Origin: Bacteroidales bacterium
Lineage (GTDB): Bacteria > Bacteroidota > Bacteroidia > Bacteroidales > VadinHA17
DNA length: 64,000 nucleotides
Direction of reading: 5' to 3'
NCBI GenBank assembly: GCA_025358455.1
Contig: JANYJP010000062.1
Span: 1-64,000 of the forward strand
Positions 1-12,807 of this stretch are shown in pieces. The notes beneath the pieces are model-generated. The model was not told where the DNA came from and did no database searches. It saw only the letters and a list, made by a program, of their open reading frames with translations. Positions within the stretch are counted from its first letter, which is position 1, and each line of letters begins with the position of its first letter. Position numbers and translations under genes: made by a program.

Positions 1-216
1 ATTTTTGAATACTTTATAAAAGGGGACAGTCTCACTTTCAGATGGAATAATTGTGTCCCCGGATTTAACATGCCACTGAAAATTTATGTATCAGGAAAAG
101 AGATGAATATTAATCCAAATACAGGATTCACCTCAGTTCAGGTCGATACTGAAAATGCAGTTATCAAAGTCGATAAGGGGTATTATGTGGCTACGTTGAA
201 TATGAACGGCAATTAG
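1..216 (+). CDS. C-terminal fragment of an M1-family (gluzincin) metallopeptidase, truncated by the window start
   Basis: Frame 1 is open from base 1 to TAG at 214-216: IFEYFIKGDSLTFRWNNCVPGFNMPLKIYVSGKEMNINPNTGFTSVQ...; resembles the C-terminal domain of Bacteroidetes M1 peptidases. Confidence 0.55.
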   Translation: MFEYFIKGDSLTFRWNNCVPGFNMPLKIYVSGKEMNINPNTGFTSVQVDTENAVIKVDKGYYVATLNMNGN

Positions 217-250
217 TAAAGACTAAGGGACTTAGGGACATAATCTTTTG

Positions 251-345
251 ATCTCATTGTCTCTTCGTATCTCAGTCTCTTCGTCACTTCGTCTCTTCGT
301 CACTTCGTCACTTCGTCACTTCGTCACTCAGTCTCTTCGTCACTT
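251..345. repeat. Degenerate ~10-bp tandem repeat (cttcgtcact / ctcagtctct)
   Basis: Repeated cttcgtcact, cttcgtctct and ctcagtctct units visible; abuts the stop codon of the minus-strand CDS at 340. Confidence 0.9.
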
Positions 346-3300
346 GACAGGTAATGGCGGAGGATTAGGAATATTCTTGCCTTTGGTTTTCAGATCTTCC
401 AGAATAACCTCAACTGCTTTATTTAGTTGCTGATCTGTTCCTGTATATTCAAGATACGGATCATTATCAACCATAATATCAGGCTCAACTCCAACACCTT
501 CGATTATCCATTCCCTGCCCTCAAGATCATACCTCGAAAATTCAGGTTTGTTTAAAATACCTCCGTCAACAAATGGCAAAGAACCTCGTATTCCGGTTAC
601 GCCTCCCCATGTCCTTTTTCCGACTACTGTACCGAGTTTGTACGACTTGAACCGGTAAGTGACAATGTCTCCGTCCGAAGCTGAAAACTCATCGCACAAC
701 AAAACCAAAGGTCCGTTCATTGTTCCTGATGGATCAATATCAGGTTTGGAATATCTTGAAGTAGTGATTTGTGAAGCAGCTCTTCTGAGTCGTTCGATAA
801 TTATCGGAGAAACAAATCCGCCGCCATTACCTCTGACATCGATCACCAATGCTTTTTTATTCAACTGTGGAAAATAGTATTTTATAAACTTGTTCAATCC
901 TTCAACCCCCATATCAGGAATATGGATATACCCGACTTTTCCATTGGTCGCTTTATTTACTTTTTCAATGTTCCCGTTTACCCATTTCAGATAATACAAC
1001 TGAGATTCATCAGCGATCGGGATAACTGTCACTTCATGCTTCCCTTGTTCCTGCGGAGTAGAGTTAAGTACAAGTTTTACCTGTTTACCAGACTTATTTA
1101 GGAGCGCTTCGTAAATATTATTTATACTTTTGGCCGATTTTCCGTCAATTGCCAGAATAAAATCACCTTCTTTTGCATTTACTCCAATCTCAGTTAATGG
1201 TGATTTAACCTGTTCACTCCAGTTCTGACCACTCAGAATTTTATCTATTCTGAAATAGCCGCTTGATTTGTCTTTTGATATTTCGGCACCCAGAAGTCCG
1301 GTTTTAATGCGCTCTGGCTGAGGCTTTTCTCCTCCTCCTGTGTAGGCATGACCAATATTCAATTCGCCTATTAATTCACCAATCAGATAGGTAAGGTCAT
1401 TCCTGTTATTCACATATTTCACCAGTTCCCCATATTTATTACCCTGGGCTTTCCAGTCTACACCATGCATGTTAGGTACATAGAAAAACTCCCTCATCTG
1501 TCGCCACGCTTCATTGTAAATCTGTTGCCATTCTTCGTGTTTATTTATGTAAATCTGCAGACCGGACAATGATAGTTTGTCACTTATTTTGACCTCGGCT
1601 GAAGGCAGATTAATGATCCCATATGCTGCATTCTGAGAAACAAGCATTTTTTTCTTATTTGCAGAAATTTCGTATCCATCTATTGAACCCAGGTTTTTCT
1701 CAGTTCTTTCATCAAAATCATAAAGGCACAAAGTTGGCTTTGTGTTATCGCGTCCCCTGCGCATGTAATAAAGTTTGTTTTCAACCGAATTCAGGTCAGA
1801 ATAATTAGATGCAGGAATGGGTAATTTCCCGATACGGTCCTGAATACCATCAATATCAATATGCATATCGACAGTTTTTACAGGTGTTTTGGCTTCAGCC
1901 TTTTTTTCAGTATCTCCACTTTTAATTTCAGTTTTCACATCTGGTTTTGACATTTCAACCTCATCGCTTTTAGGAACGAATAATGATGGCGCTTCTTTTG
2001 TCAGACTTACAAAATATATCGAACTCATATCTGAGTAGCTGATTGTTGGTTCAAGATCGCTGAACAGGGGGTTGAAATCACGTAATGAAACGAAAAATAA
2101 ATACTTTCCGTCACTACTGAATGTCCCATTATAAGCATGATACCAATTTTCAGTTATAGTGTACGATTTTGACTGATCAGGTGAATATAGCATTACCTGA
2201 AGTAACCGGTTATCACCGGCTTTTGAATATGTAATCCATTTGCTATCGGGCGACCATGAATAGTCCTGAACTTCAAAAATACTGTCGGTATCAACGTGTT
2301 TTATTGCTTTAGAAGTGATGTCAGCATAAAATAATCTTTGAGTGTTATCGGCCCAGAGCAGTTTTTTACTGTCAGGCGACCAAACAGGCTGATATTTATA
2401 GGTATCACCTCCGGAAGTGATTTGTACAGGTGGCTGACTTCCATCCTGGTCCTGAATATAAATTTCATCTTCTCCGGTTTTATCGGAAATAAATGATATC
2501 CATTTTCCGTCATCTGACCATTTTGAGTTTCTTTCATGGATTCCTGATGTCTGTGTAAGATTTCTAGTTTCGCCATATTTTTCTGGAACGGTAAATATAT
2601 CACCATGTGCCCCAAACAGAGCCCGTTTGCCATCGGGAGAAATTTCAAAATTGGTTATGTTCTTGCTTACATCAGTCAAAACAGACCTTCCGGAAACCAT
2701 GTCATCTGCGATAATAATTTTTACCTTCTCTGATTTTTCCGTAGCCAGATCCATCTTATAAATGTATCCGCCGTTTTCGTAGGCAATCGCTTTATTGCCG
2801 AGGGAAGGAAACTTGATATCAAAATCTTTATAATCAGTAAGTTCTTTTGTTTCTTTTGAAGTTAAATCATATACATAAAGATTCATCCTTTTATTTTCAC
2901 CTCTGTCGGATAAAAAGTAGATCTTATTTCCGTTCCACATAGGAATAATATCCTGGGCCGGGTTTTTGGTTATGTTTTCAATCTTATTGGTTTTAAAATC
3001 GAAGATCCAGATATCATCAGCCATACCTCCCCTGTATCTTTTCCAGGTTCTGAATTCTCTGAATACCCTGTTATAAGCCATTTTCTGATCATCAGGAGAA
3101 TAAGAACAAAATCCACCTCTGGGAACAGGTAATTCCTGCGACAATGATCCATCAATATTAACTGTATTGAGAGAACCATTAAAGTCATTATATGATTTTT
3201 TTCTTGAGCGGAAAATAATGCTGGCATTATCATGTTTCCAGCCAATAACAATATTGTTCGGCCCCATTCTGTCCGATATATCATCCCTTCCCAAAGTTGC

Positions 3301-3618
3301 TGTATATGTGATCCTTTTTGGAATACCGCCCTGGGAATTCATTGTAAATACCTCTGTATTACCGTCATATTGGCCTGTGAAAGCAATAGTTTTCCCATCG
3401 GGCGAAAATCTTGGAAACATTTCATAGCCAATGTGATTTGTAAGCTTTCTTGCAAAGCCACTTTCATCGGATACAGTGTATAAGTCACCTGCATACGTAA
3501 AAACAATCTGATTGTTATAAATAGCAGGAAACCTAAGCAATCTTGCTTCATCCTGGGCTAAAAGATATGTATGAGCCACGAATAATAATACCGCGGCAGT
3601 TAAGAATGTTTTTTTCAT
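340..3618 (-). CDS. Tricorn protease homologue (S41): N-terminal TolB/WD40-like propellers, PDZ, C-terminal tail-specific protease domain
   Basis: Signal peptide MKKTFLTAAVLLFVAHTYLLAQ; repeated FSPDGK/WSPDSKW propeller motifs; GYIHIPDMG..., LVIDVRGNGGG and CDEFSASDGDI protease motifs. ORF opens at 3654; start at 3618 preferred. Confidence 0.93.
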   Translation of the reverse strand: MKKTFLTAAVLLFVAHTYLLAQDEARLLRFPAIYNNQIVFTYAGDLYTVSDESGFARKLTNHIGYEMFPRFSPDGKTIAFTGQYDGNTEVFTMNSQGGIPKRITYTATLGRDDISDRMGPNNIVIGWKHDNASIIFRSRKKSYNDFNGSLNTVNIDGSLSQELPVPRGGFCSYSPDDQKMAYNRVFREFRTWKRYRGGMADDIWIFDFKTNKIENITKNPAQDIIPMWNGNKIYFLSDRGENKRMNLYVYDLTSKETKELTDYKDFDIKFPSLGNKAIAYENGGYIYKMDLATEKSEKVKIIIADDMVSGRSVLTDVSKNITNFEISPDGKRALFGAHGDIFTVPEKYGETRNLTQTSGIHERNSKWSDDGKWISFISDKTGEDEIYIQDQDGSQPPVQITSGGDTYKYQPVWSPDSKKLLWADNTQRLFYADITSKAIKHVDTDSIFEVQDYSWSPDSKWITYSKAGDNRLLQVMLYSPDQSKSYTITENWYHAYNGTFSSDGKYLFFVSLRDFNPLFSDLEPTISYSDMSSIYFVSLTKEAPSLFVPKSDEVEMSKPDVKTEIKSGDTEKKAEAKTPVKTVDMHIDIDGIQDRIGKLPIPASNYSDLNSVENKLYYMRRGRDNTKPTLCLYDFDERTEKNLGSIDGYEISANKKKMLVSQNAAYGIINLPSAEVKISDKLSLSGLQIYINKHEEWQQIYNEAWRQMREFFYVPNMHGVDWKAQGNKYGELVKYVNNRNDLTYLIGELIGELNIGHAYTGGGEKPQPERIKTGLLGAEISKDKSSGYFRIDKILSGQNWSEQVKSPLTEIGVNAKEGDFILAIDGKSAKSINNIYEALLNKSGKQVKLVLNSTPQEQGKHEVTVIPIADESQLYYLKWVNGNIEKVNKATNGKVGYIHIPDMGVEGLNKFIKYYFPQLNKKALVIDVRGNGGGFVSPIIIERLRRAASQITTSRYSKPDIDPSGTMNGPLVLLCDEFSASDGDIVTYRFKSYKLGTVVGKRTWGGVTGIRGSLPFVDGGILNKPEFSRYDLEGREWIIEGVGVEPDIMVDNDPYLEYTGTDQQLNKAVEVILEDLKTKGKNIPNPPPLPVK

Positions 3619-3785
3619 TGTACAAGTGTTTATAGAATAACCGATTTCATTCAAATTTAAATTAAATTTATTAACAATTGGATATCCCTATAAATGAATT
3701 TTTATTTGCTCTGTAAAACCCCGGATTAAGTCTTTGTTATTCTTCCTTTTAAAACCTTTTGTGATTATCTTCGGGTGCTTATTAA

Positions 3786-7559
<3,774 letters not shown>

Positions 7560-7757
7560 GATCAATCTGCTTTAAGAATAATCTTTTCGATAACCCTAAG
7601 TAAGAAAGAAAATATGAAGTCCACTGGTTCTTCTTAAAACGATTTATGAACAAATTGTCAGTTTTGTAGTTAGTATCATACAGGTTTTATTAAACAAAAT
7701 GGATTTTTATTTAACTGATTCTGACTTAAAGCAGACAAACATAATAAATCATAAGAG

Positions 7758-8450
7758 ATGAAAATATCAATTATCGGAACAGGAGCTGTTGGCCGGATCT
7801 TAGCTTCGAAGCTTGTGGAACTGGGCCATGAGGTAAAGATCGGGACCCGTAATGTTTCAGATACACTAGCCAATAATGCGAAAGACACATATGGAAATCC
7901 TGCTTTCAAAGACTGGCATGCTGCAAACAGTAAAGTCGGGTTAGGAACTTTTACGGAAACTGCTGCCTTTGGTGAACTTGTAATAAATGCAACTAACGGG
8001 GGCAATTCATTAACGGCCCTAAAACTTGCAGGCGATAAAAACCTTGCAGGAAAAGTACTCATCGACATTGCAAATCCTCTGGATTTCAGTAAAGGAATGC
8101 CACCCAGTTTACTCCAGGGACTTAATAATACGCATTCTCTTGGAGAAGAGATTCAGGATGCTTTCCCGAAAACCAAGGTTGTCAAAACGCTTAATACTAT
8201 GTCGTGTGGTTTAATGGTTAATCCAAATATGATCGGAGGTGGTGATCATATTAATTTTATTTCAGGCAATGATAATGAAGCTAAAAGTAAAGTCAGAAAA
8301 CTATTAAAAGAATTTGGATGGCGTGACGAAAATTTATTGGACATTGGTGATATTACAGGAGCCAGGGCAACTGAATCAGTTCTTCCAATATGGTTAAAGG
8401 TGATGGGTGTTATAAAAACCGGCGCCTTTAATTTTAAACTTGTGAAATAG
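7758..8450 (+). CDS. NADPH-dependent F420 reductase-like / NAD(P)-binding oxidoreductase
   Basis: N-terminal Rossmann motif MKISIIGTGAVGRILASKLVELGHEVKIGTRN; KVVKTLNTM. Confidence 0.85.
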   Translation: MKISIIGTGAVGRILASKLVELGHEVKIGTRNVSDTLANNAKDTYGNPAFKDWHAANSKVGLGTFTETAAFGELVINATNGGNSLTALKLAGDKNLAGKVLIDIANPLDFSKGMPPSLLQGLNNTHSLGEEIQDAFPKTKVVKTLNTMSCGLMVNPNMIGGGDHINFISGNDNEAKSKVRKLLKEFGWRDENLLDIGDITGARATESVLPIWLKVMGVIKTGAFNFKLVK

Positions 8451-8462
8451 TTTTTGATAATA

Positions 8463-8501
8463 TTAACTTCGTCGGGACCGTGGTGAACCCGGCGAAGTTA
8501 A
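8463..8501. other. Strong hairpin (14-bp stem, 11-nt loop)
   Basis: TTAACTTCGTCGGG / CCCGGCGAAGTTAA, one G-U pair, loop accgtggtgaa; no T-tract. Confidence 0.8.
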
Positions 8502-8537
8502 ATCCAAATGCGAAACAGTGGTATTCTGAAATTAAAA

Positions 8538-8765
8538 CTAACCCTGTTTACCCATGTTATAATAGAATCTTTCATGTATGATCTGATCGCCTTTCCACTT
8601 CTGAACGGCAACTTCTTCCATCATACTTCTTTTTCCATCCTTCATAGTTAAATCCATCCATGATTCAACCATGGTTGTTCCATCTTTTTCATTAGATGTG
8701 ATAGCGCGGACCCCTGAACCATGAGTCTCTTTTACCATACCAATGAAATCTTCCTGGAATTTGCG
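8538..8765 (-). pseudogene. SnoaL/NTF2-like domain protein lacking its N-terminal half
   Basis: Minus frame ...HFGRKFQEDFIGMVKETHGSGVRAITSNEKDGTTMVESWMDLTMKDGKRSMMEEVAVQKWKGDQIIHERFYYNMGKQG* matches the C-terminal half of SnoaL-like proteins; no N-terminal portion upstream. Confidence 0.6.
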
Positions 8766-9114
8766 TCCAAAGTGCAGGCAGCTGGTGGGGATGGAATTTG
8801 GTGTCTGCTGGAATTGCGAGGCAGAGATTCCCGAGGTAGTTGAACATCCTGATACTGAGGAAATAATAAAGGAAGTTGAATTAAGTAAAACATTCAGTCC
8901 TGTAAAAACAGGGTTTTATCTGTTAGTAGCCGGGATATCAATGGCCGTGCTTGATCAGTGGTGGGGTTATAGTTATTATCATAAGGATAGTCTTTTTATC
9001 GGAAATGGGATTCACATCGGAGGCATTATTTTTGGAGGAATAATTGCCTTAATTGGTGTCTTTTTTATAGGTTACGGTCTCTTACACAGATCAGAGTTTA
9101 AAGAACCCTCCTGA
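8743..9114 (+). pseudogene. Zinc-ribbon plus 2-TM membrane protein, apparently 5'-truncated
   Basis: RPKCRQLVGMEFGVCWNCEAEIPEV looks like a CxxC...CxxC ribbon missing its first Cys and normal N-terminus, followed by two TM segments. Confidence 0.5.
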
Positions 9115-9142
9115 TCTAAATAGTACAAAACTTAATTTTTTT

Positions 9143-9206
9143 CTCCCATTCTCCCCCTCACCCTGTCTCCATGTCTCTCCGTCCCTTAGTCCTTCCTCTT
9201 CCTCCC
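9143..9206. repeat. C/T-rich low-complexity tract (ctcccattctccccctcaccctgtctccatgtctctccgtccc...)
   Basis: Read directly; spans the stop of the minus-strand ThuA-like CDS. Confidence 0.75.
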
Positions 9207-10046
9207 AAGCCACAACAGTCCGTCAATTATGAATTTATTCTGAATCTCATTCGTAAAAGTGAAGGAGAGTTCTTTATTTGTCTTATTCTCATAATCAATG
9301 TCATTATGACCCATGTTAATATACAGCATCCGGAAATTCTTGTTTGTCCATACTACAGGGTAATAACCACTATGCCATATTTCATAAAGTTTTGGCCCGG
9401 TCCCAAGCGGAAAGCAGGCAGAATCTATTGACAGAAGGATCTTTATATCAGCGTTTTTACGTAAGTCATTTTTCCAGCTATACCACTCATTTGGTGAGGC
9501 AGTGAATGTTTGAGGAAGATTTTTGGTAGCCGGGTGTTTTCTGTCCTCGACGCGTAATATTGCAGACGTCGGCCTCCATGTGTTTCCCTTATATTCACCT
9601 GCACCTAAAAACTGGTTATGATACCAGTCCCAATTCTGAGGTACTCCTGATGATGTAAGTGCAAAAGCTGCAAAATGAAATCCCATCCATGCACCACCCG
9701 TCTCCATAAATTGCCTGAATGCTGCTCTCTGATCTGCAGCTTCAGGACGTGTATCCAAAAAAATGACTACCTGGTATCCTGAAAGAAATTTACTGTTTAA
9801 GTTATTCCAGTTACTTGTTGTGTCGTACGAAAAATTATAAGTTACCGCCTGAAGTGCGAACCATTTGTTTGCCTCATGAACAAAACTGATATGACCCATA
9901 TCCTCCCGGGCAGTAAAAAAAGCTACCACTTTAAAATCAGAAGCTTTACTCTGAAATGTACATGATGAAACAAAAAAACAATTTAATGTGAGAAACAGAA
10001 CAACCAGAATTACTGGCTTAGTTATAATTTGAACATTGGATTTCAT
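9186..10046 (-). CDS. ThuA domain-containing lipoprotein
   Basis: Lipobox FFVSSC; VVAFFTAREDMGHISFVHEANKWF, GYQVVIFLDTRPEAADQRAAFRQFMETGGAWMGFHFAAF. Confidence 0.85.
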   Translation of the reverse strand: MKSNVQIITKPVILVVLFLTLNCFFVSSCTFQSKASDFKVVAFFTAREDMGHISFVHEANKWFALQAVTYNFSYDTTSNWNNLNSKFLSGYQVVIFLDTRPEAADQRAAFRQFMETGGAWMGFHFAAFALTSSGVPQNWDWYHNQFLGAGEYKGNTWRPTSAILRVEDRKHPATKNLPQTFTASPNEWYSWKNDLRKNADIKILLSIDSACFPLGTGPKLYEIWHSGYYPVVWTNKNFRMLYINMGHNDIDYENKTNKELSFTFTNEIQNKFIIDGLLWLGRKRKD

Positions 10047-10152
10047 TATAATTAAAAATTTATTTATACGATTATCTTATTAATTTCTGAGCAGCTAATT
10101 TCATGTCACTAATTCTTCCTTAGCCGTTACTCCGTTGAGCCTTAAGCCATTT

Positions 10153-11028
10153 TTAGTATGACCAGTAGGAGGGACCGCTTCTGATATAATTCACAGGGAT
10201 ATCTTTTATTAATCCCTTTAGCCAGCCGGCGCAAAAATCCATGCCGGCCTCTTCTGAGGAAATATGTCCAAGGAAAATTACAGCTTTCTTTTTTCCCTGT
10301 GCCACAGCATCACGCATATATTCATATGTTTCCCATTGTTGGGATTCGCCCCCGATAACAACATCAACATTATTATCCTCCAGCAATTTAATATGGTATG
10401 CACTTCCGGGTGCGCCTGGCGCCAGTCTTACTTTTGACAATTTCATATCAGGATTACCAACAACATAAAACGCATTTTCAGGGAAGACCTTTTTAAGGGT
10501 TCCGAGCAATTCATTAAGAGTAGTTTCAGGTAATGAATATTGATCAGGATGACCATTAACTTCATATTCTTTCCAGCCAAGTTTAATTACCATTCCTGAA
10601 AGGATGCCATCAGGCTTCATGCTATGGATGTAATCGTGAAACCGCCATATGACAAGTTTGTTATCAGTAATGAAACCTCTTTTTTCAAGAAAGACCTGAT
10701 CATTGTGAAACTGTTTTGTTTCGTCGGTATGATTATAATATAAAGGTTCATGTACAATGATGAGATTACAATTTTTAGCAACAGCCTGTTTGAGAACATC
10801 CATTGTTGCAAACATGCATGTCACAATTCCTGTAACAATTGTTTCAGGATCGCCCTCTTTAATGACATCCACAGTATTAGGGATCAATGCACTTCCCGTG
10901 TTTTTAATAATTGATGCTATCACCTGTGAAGCTGTGATTTTTTTATCAGTCACGGAGTTCTGTCCATCCAGTGATACAGTAAAAATACTTATGATTATAA
11001 ACAAGGAGATGGCAGATAAAGCTTTCAT
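10153..11028 (-). CDS. Nif3-like dinuclear metal centre protein, exported
   Basis: IVTCMFATMDVLKQAVAKNCNLIIVHEPLYYNHTD, HDYIHSMKPDGI, DVVIGGESQQWE; N-terminal signal peptide. Confidence 0.85.
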   Translation of the reverse strand: MKALSAISLFIIISIFTVSLDGQNSVTDKKITASQVIASIIKNTGSALIPNTVDVIKEGDPETIVTGIVTCMFATMDVLKQAVAKNCNLIIVHEPLYYNHTDETKQFHNDQVFLEKRGFITDNKLVIWRFHDYIHSMKPDGILSGMVIKLGWKEYEVNGHPDQYSLPETTLNELLGTLKKVFPENAFYVVGNPDMKLSKVRLAPGAPGSAYHIKLLEDNNVDVVIGGESQQWETYEYMRDAVAQGKKKAVIFLGHISSEEAGMDFCAGWLKGLIKDIPVNYIRSGPSYWSY

Positions 11029-11149
11029 TATATTGTAATATTAGGTTATACAGATCAAATGTATTAATTCTAAGTGTTTGACGTAAAAGTAAAAGAAATT
11101 ATGTAAAATTTATCTTTCATTTTTTATAATTTTCCCCTAAGGATCTTTT

Positions 11150-11244
11150 CTAACCACTGAGTTACACGGAGTTTGCATGATGTTACTCCCTTCGTCTCTT
11201 CGTCACTTGAGTATCTCAGTCCTCCGTTGCGCCATTGCGTCATT
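11150..11244. repeat. Low-complexity intergenic tract (accactgagttacacggag ... cttcgtctcttcgtcacttgagtatctcagtcctccgttgcgccattgcgtcatt)
   Basis: Shares cttcgtctcttcgtcactt and tatctcagtc with the 251-345 array. Confidence 0.75.
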
Positions 11245-11352
11245 TATATATTTTTTATCGCTTTCTTTCAATTTCTTCCGATACTTTCTATATTTACAAT
11301 TATTGGCATTCAGTGAGTTAAATTTCTAAACATTTATTTCATCTGGAAGGGA

Positions 11353-12729
11353 ATGGAAAAAGAAGAAATTGATTTAATAATCAGATCTCAAAGGAAGTTT
11401 TTTGCTACAGGTAAAACATTTGATATTTCATTCAGGATTACTATATTGAAGCAATTACGAACACTTATCACTGAACATGAAAAAGAGATTGTGGACGCAT
11501 TATGGCATGATTTTCATAAACCGGAGTTTGAAGTTATGGCTACCGAGACCGGCTTTGTTATAAAGGAGCTTAACTATATAATCAGCAAACTTCAAAGGTG
11601 GACACGATCAAAAAGGGTGAGGACTCCTCTTGTTCATTTTCTGTCGCACAGTTATGTTGCTCCGCAACCGTATGGACAAGTACTCATATTGTCGCCTTGG
11701 AACTTTCCATTTCAGCTTGCTTTTATGCCGCTTCTGGGAGCTCTTGCTGCAGGGAACTGTGTCATTTTAAAAGCTTCAGGAAAAGTGCCAAATGTTGCTT
11801 CTGTTATGGGAAAGATACTTGGTAACCTGCCTTCGGAGATTGTTGCAATGATAAAAGGTGATCATTTTACAAATGAGTATCTTCTTGATCAAAAATTTGA
11901 CTATATTTTTTTTACTGGCAGCCCCGGAGTCGGGAAACATGTTATGAAGAAGGCAGCTGAAAACCTTACCCCTGTTTCTCTTGAACTTGGAGGGAAAAAT
12001 CCATGTGTTGTCGCAGCTGATGCCAGGCTTGATTACGCTGCAAAGAGAATTGCCTGGGGAAAACTCATAAACTGCGGACAAACATGTGTGAGTCCTGATT
12101 ACGTATTGATTGATAAAAGCATAAAGGATAAGTTTCTTGAACTTATAACCCGGGAGATAAATTTGTTTTATGGTGATAATCCTGAAAAAAGCAATGATTT
12201 TGCCCGTATAATAAATTCTGAAAATGTCAGCCGGCTCTCCGCGCTAATGAAGAATGGTCAAATTGTGACTGGCGGAATTACTGATCCGGTAAACAGATAT
12301 GTTGCTCCCACAATTATTAAGGATGTGAAACCTGGCGACCCGATAATGCGCGAAGAAATTTTCGGCCCGTTGCTTCCTGTTATTGACTTTGAAAAATTTG
12401 AGGAGGTATATGGGATCATTGAACAGAATCCTAAACCTTTGGCTACCTATATTTTCAGTACGAATAAAAAACTGGTGCGTGAGTTTATGATGAAAACTCA
12501 GTCGGGAAGTGCAGCTGTGAACGAGACTGTGATGCAAATAGCTTCTCAGTATTTGCCTTACGGTGGAATCGGATCAAGTGGCATCGGCAGATATCATGGA
12601 AAGAAGTCATTTGAAACATTTTCAAACATGCGGTCGGTATTGGTAAAATCGAATCTTCTGGATGTATGGTTAAGGTATCCGCCTTATTCAAAACTTAAAA
12701 CAAAAATTGTAAGGTTTCTGATGAACTAA
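11353..12729 (+). CDS. Aldehyde dehydrogenase family protein
   Basis: LILSPWNFPFQLAFMPLLGALAAGNCVILK, FTGSPGVGKHVM, LELGGKNPCVV, GQTCVSPDYVL, REEIFGPLLPV. Confidence 0.96.
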   Translation: MEKEEIDLIIRSQRKFFATGKTFDISFRITILKQLRTLITEHEKEIVDALWHDFHKPEFEVMATETGFVIKELNYIISKLQRWTRSKRVRTPLVHFLSHSYVAPQPYGQVLILSPWNFPFQLAFMPLLGALAAGNCVILKASGKVPNVASVMGKILGNLPSEIVAMIKGDHFTNEYLLDQKFDYIFFTGSPGVGKHVMKKAAENLTPVSLELGGKNPCVVAADARLDYAAKRIAWGKLINCGQTCVSPDYVLIDKSIKDKFLELITREINLFYGDNPEKSNDFARIINSENVSRLSALMKNGQIVTGGITDPVNRYVAPTIIKDVKPGDPIMREEIFGPLLPVIDFEKFEEVYGIIEQNPKPLATYIFSTNKKLVREFMMKTQSGSAAVNETVMQIASQYLPYGGIGSSGIGRYHGKKSFETFSNMRSVLVKSNLLDVWLRYPPYSKLKTKIVRFLMN

Positions 12730-12807
12730 TAATTGCCGTGATTTCAATCCATCCTTTGAATGAAAGATCTGTCACAGCCAATTTTCTATTATAAATTCAG
12801 AACTCTT

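Noticed and set aside
251-345. Possible CRISPR array
   Set aside because: Repeats are ~10 bp and contiguous with no unique spacers; no cas genes in the window.
248-433. 61-aa ORF MISLSLRISVSSSLRLFVTSSLRHFVT...
   Set aside because: Translation of the 10-bp repeat array; no independent coding evidence.
659-877. ORFs antisense to the tricorn-like gene (659-877, 1623-1808, 3167-3427, 3232-3483) and shifted-frame ORFs 2301-2648 and 2970-3284
   Set aside because: Fully inside a well-supported CDS; composition fits shadow ORFs.
7676-8068. 130-aa minus ORF antisense to the F420-reductase-like gene
   Set aside because: The plus frame has a clear Rossmann motif; the minus frame has no recognised domain.
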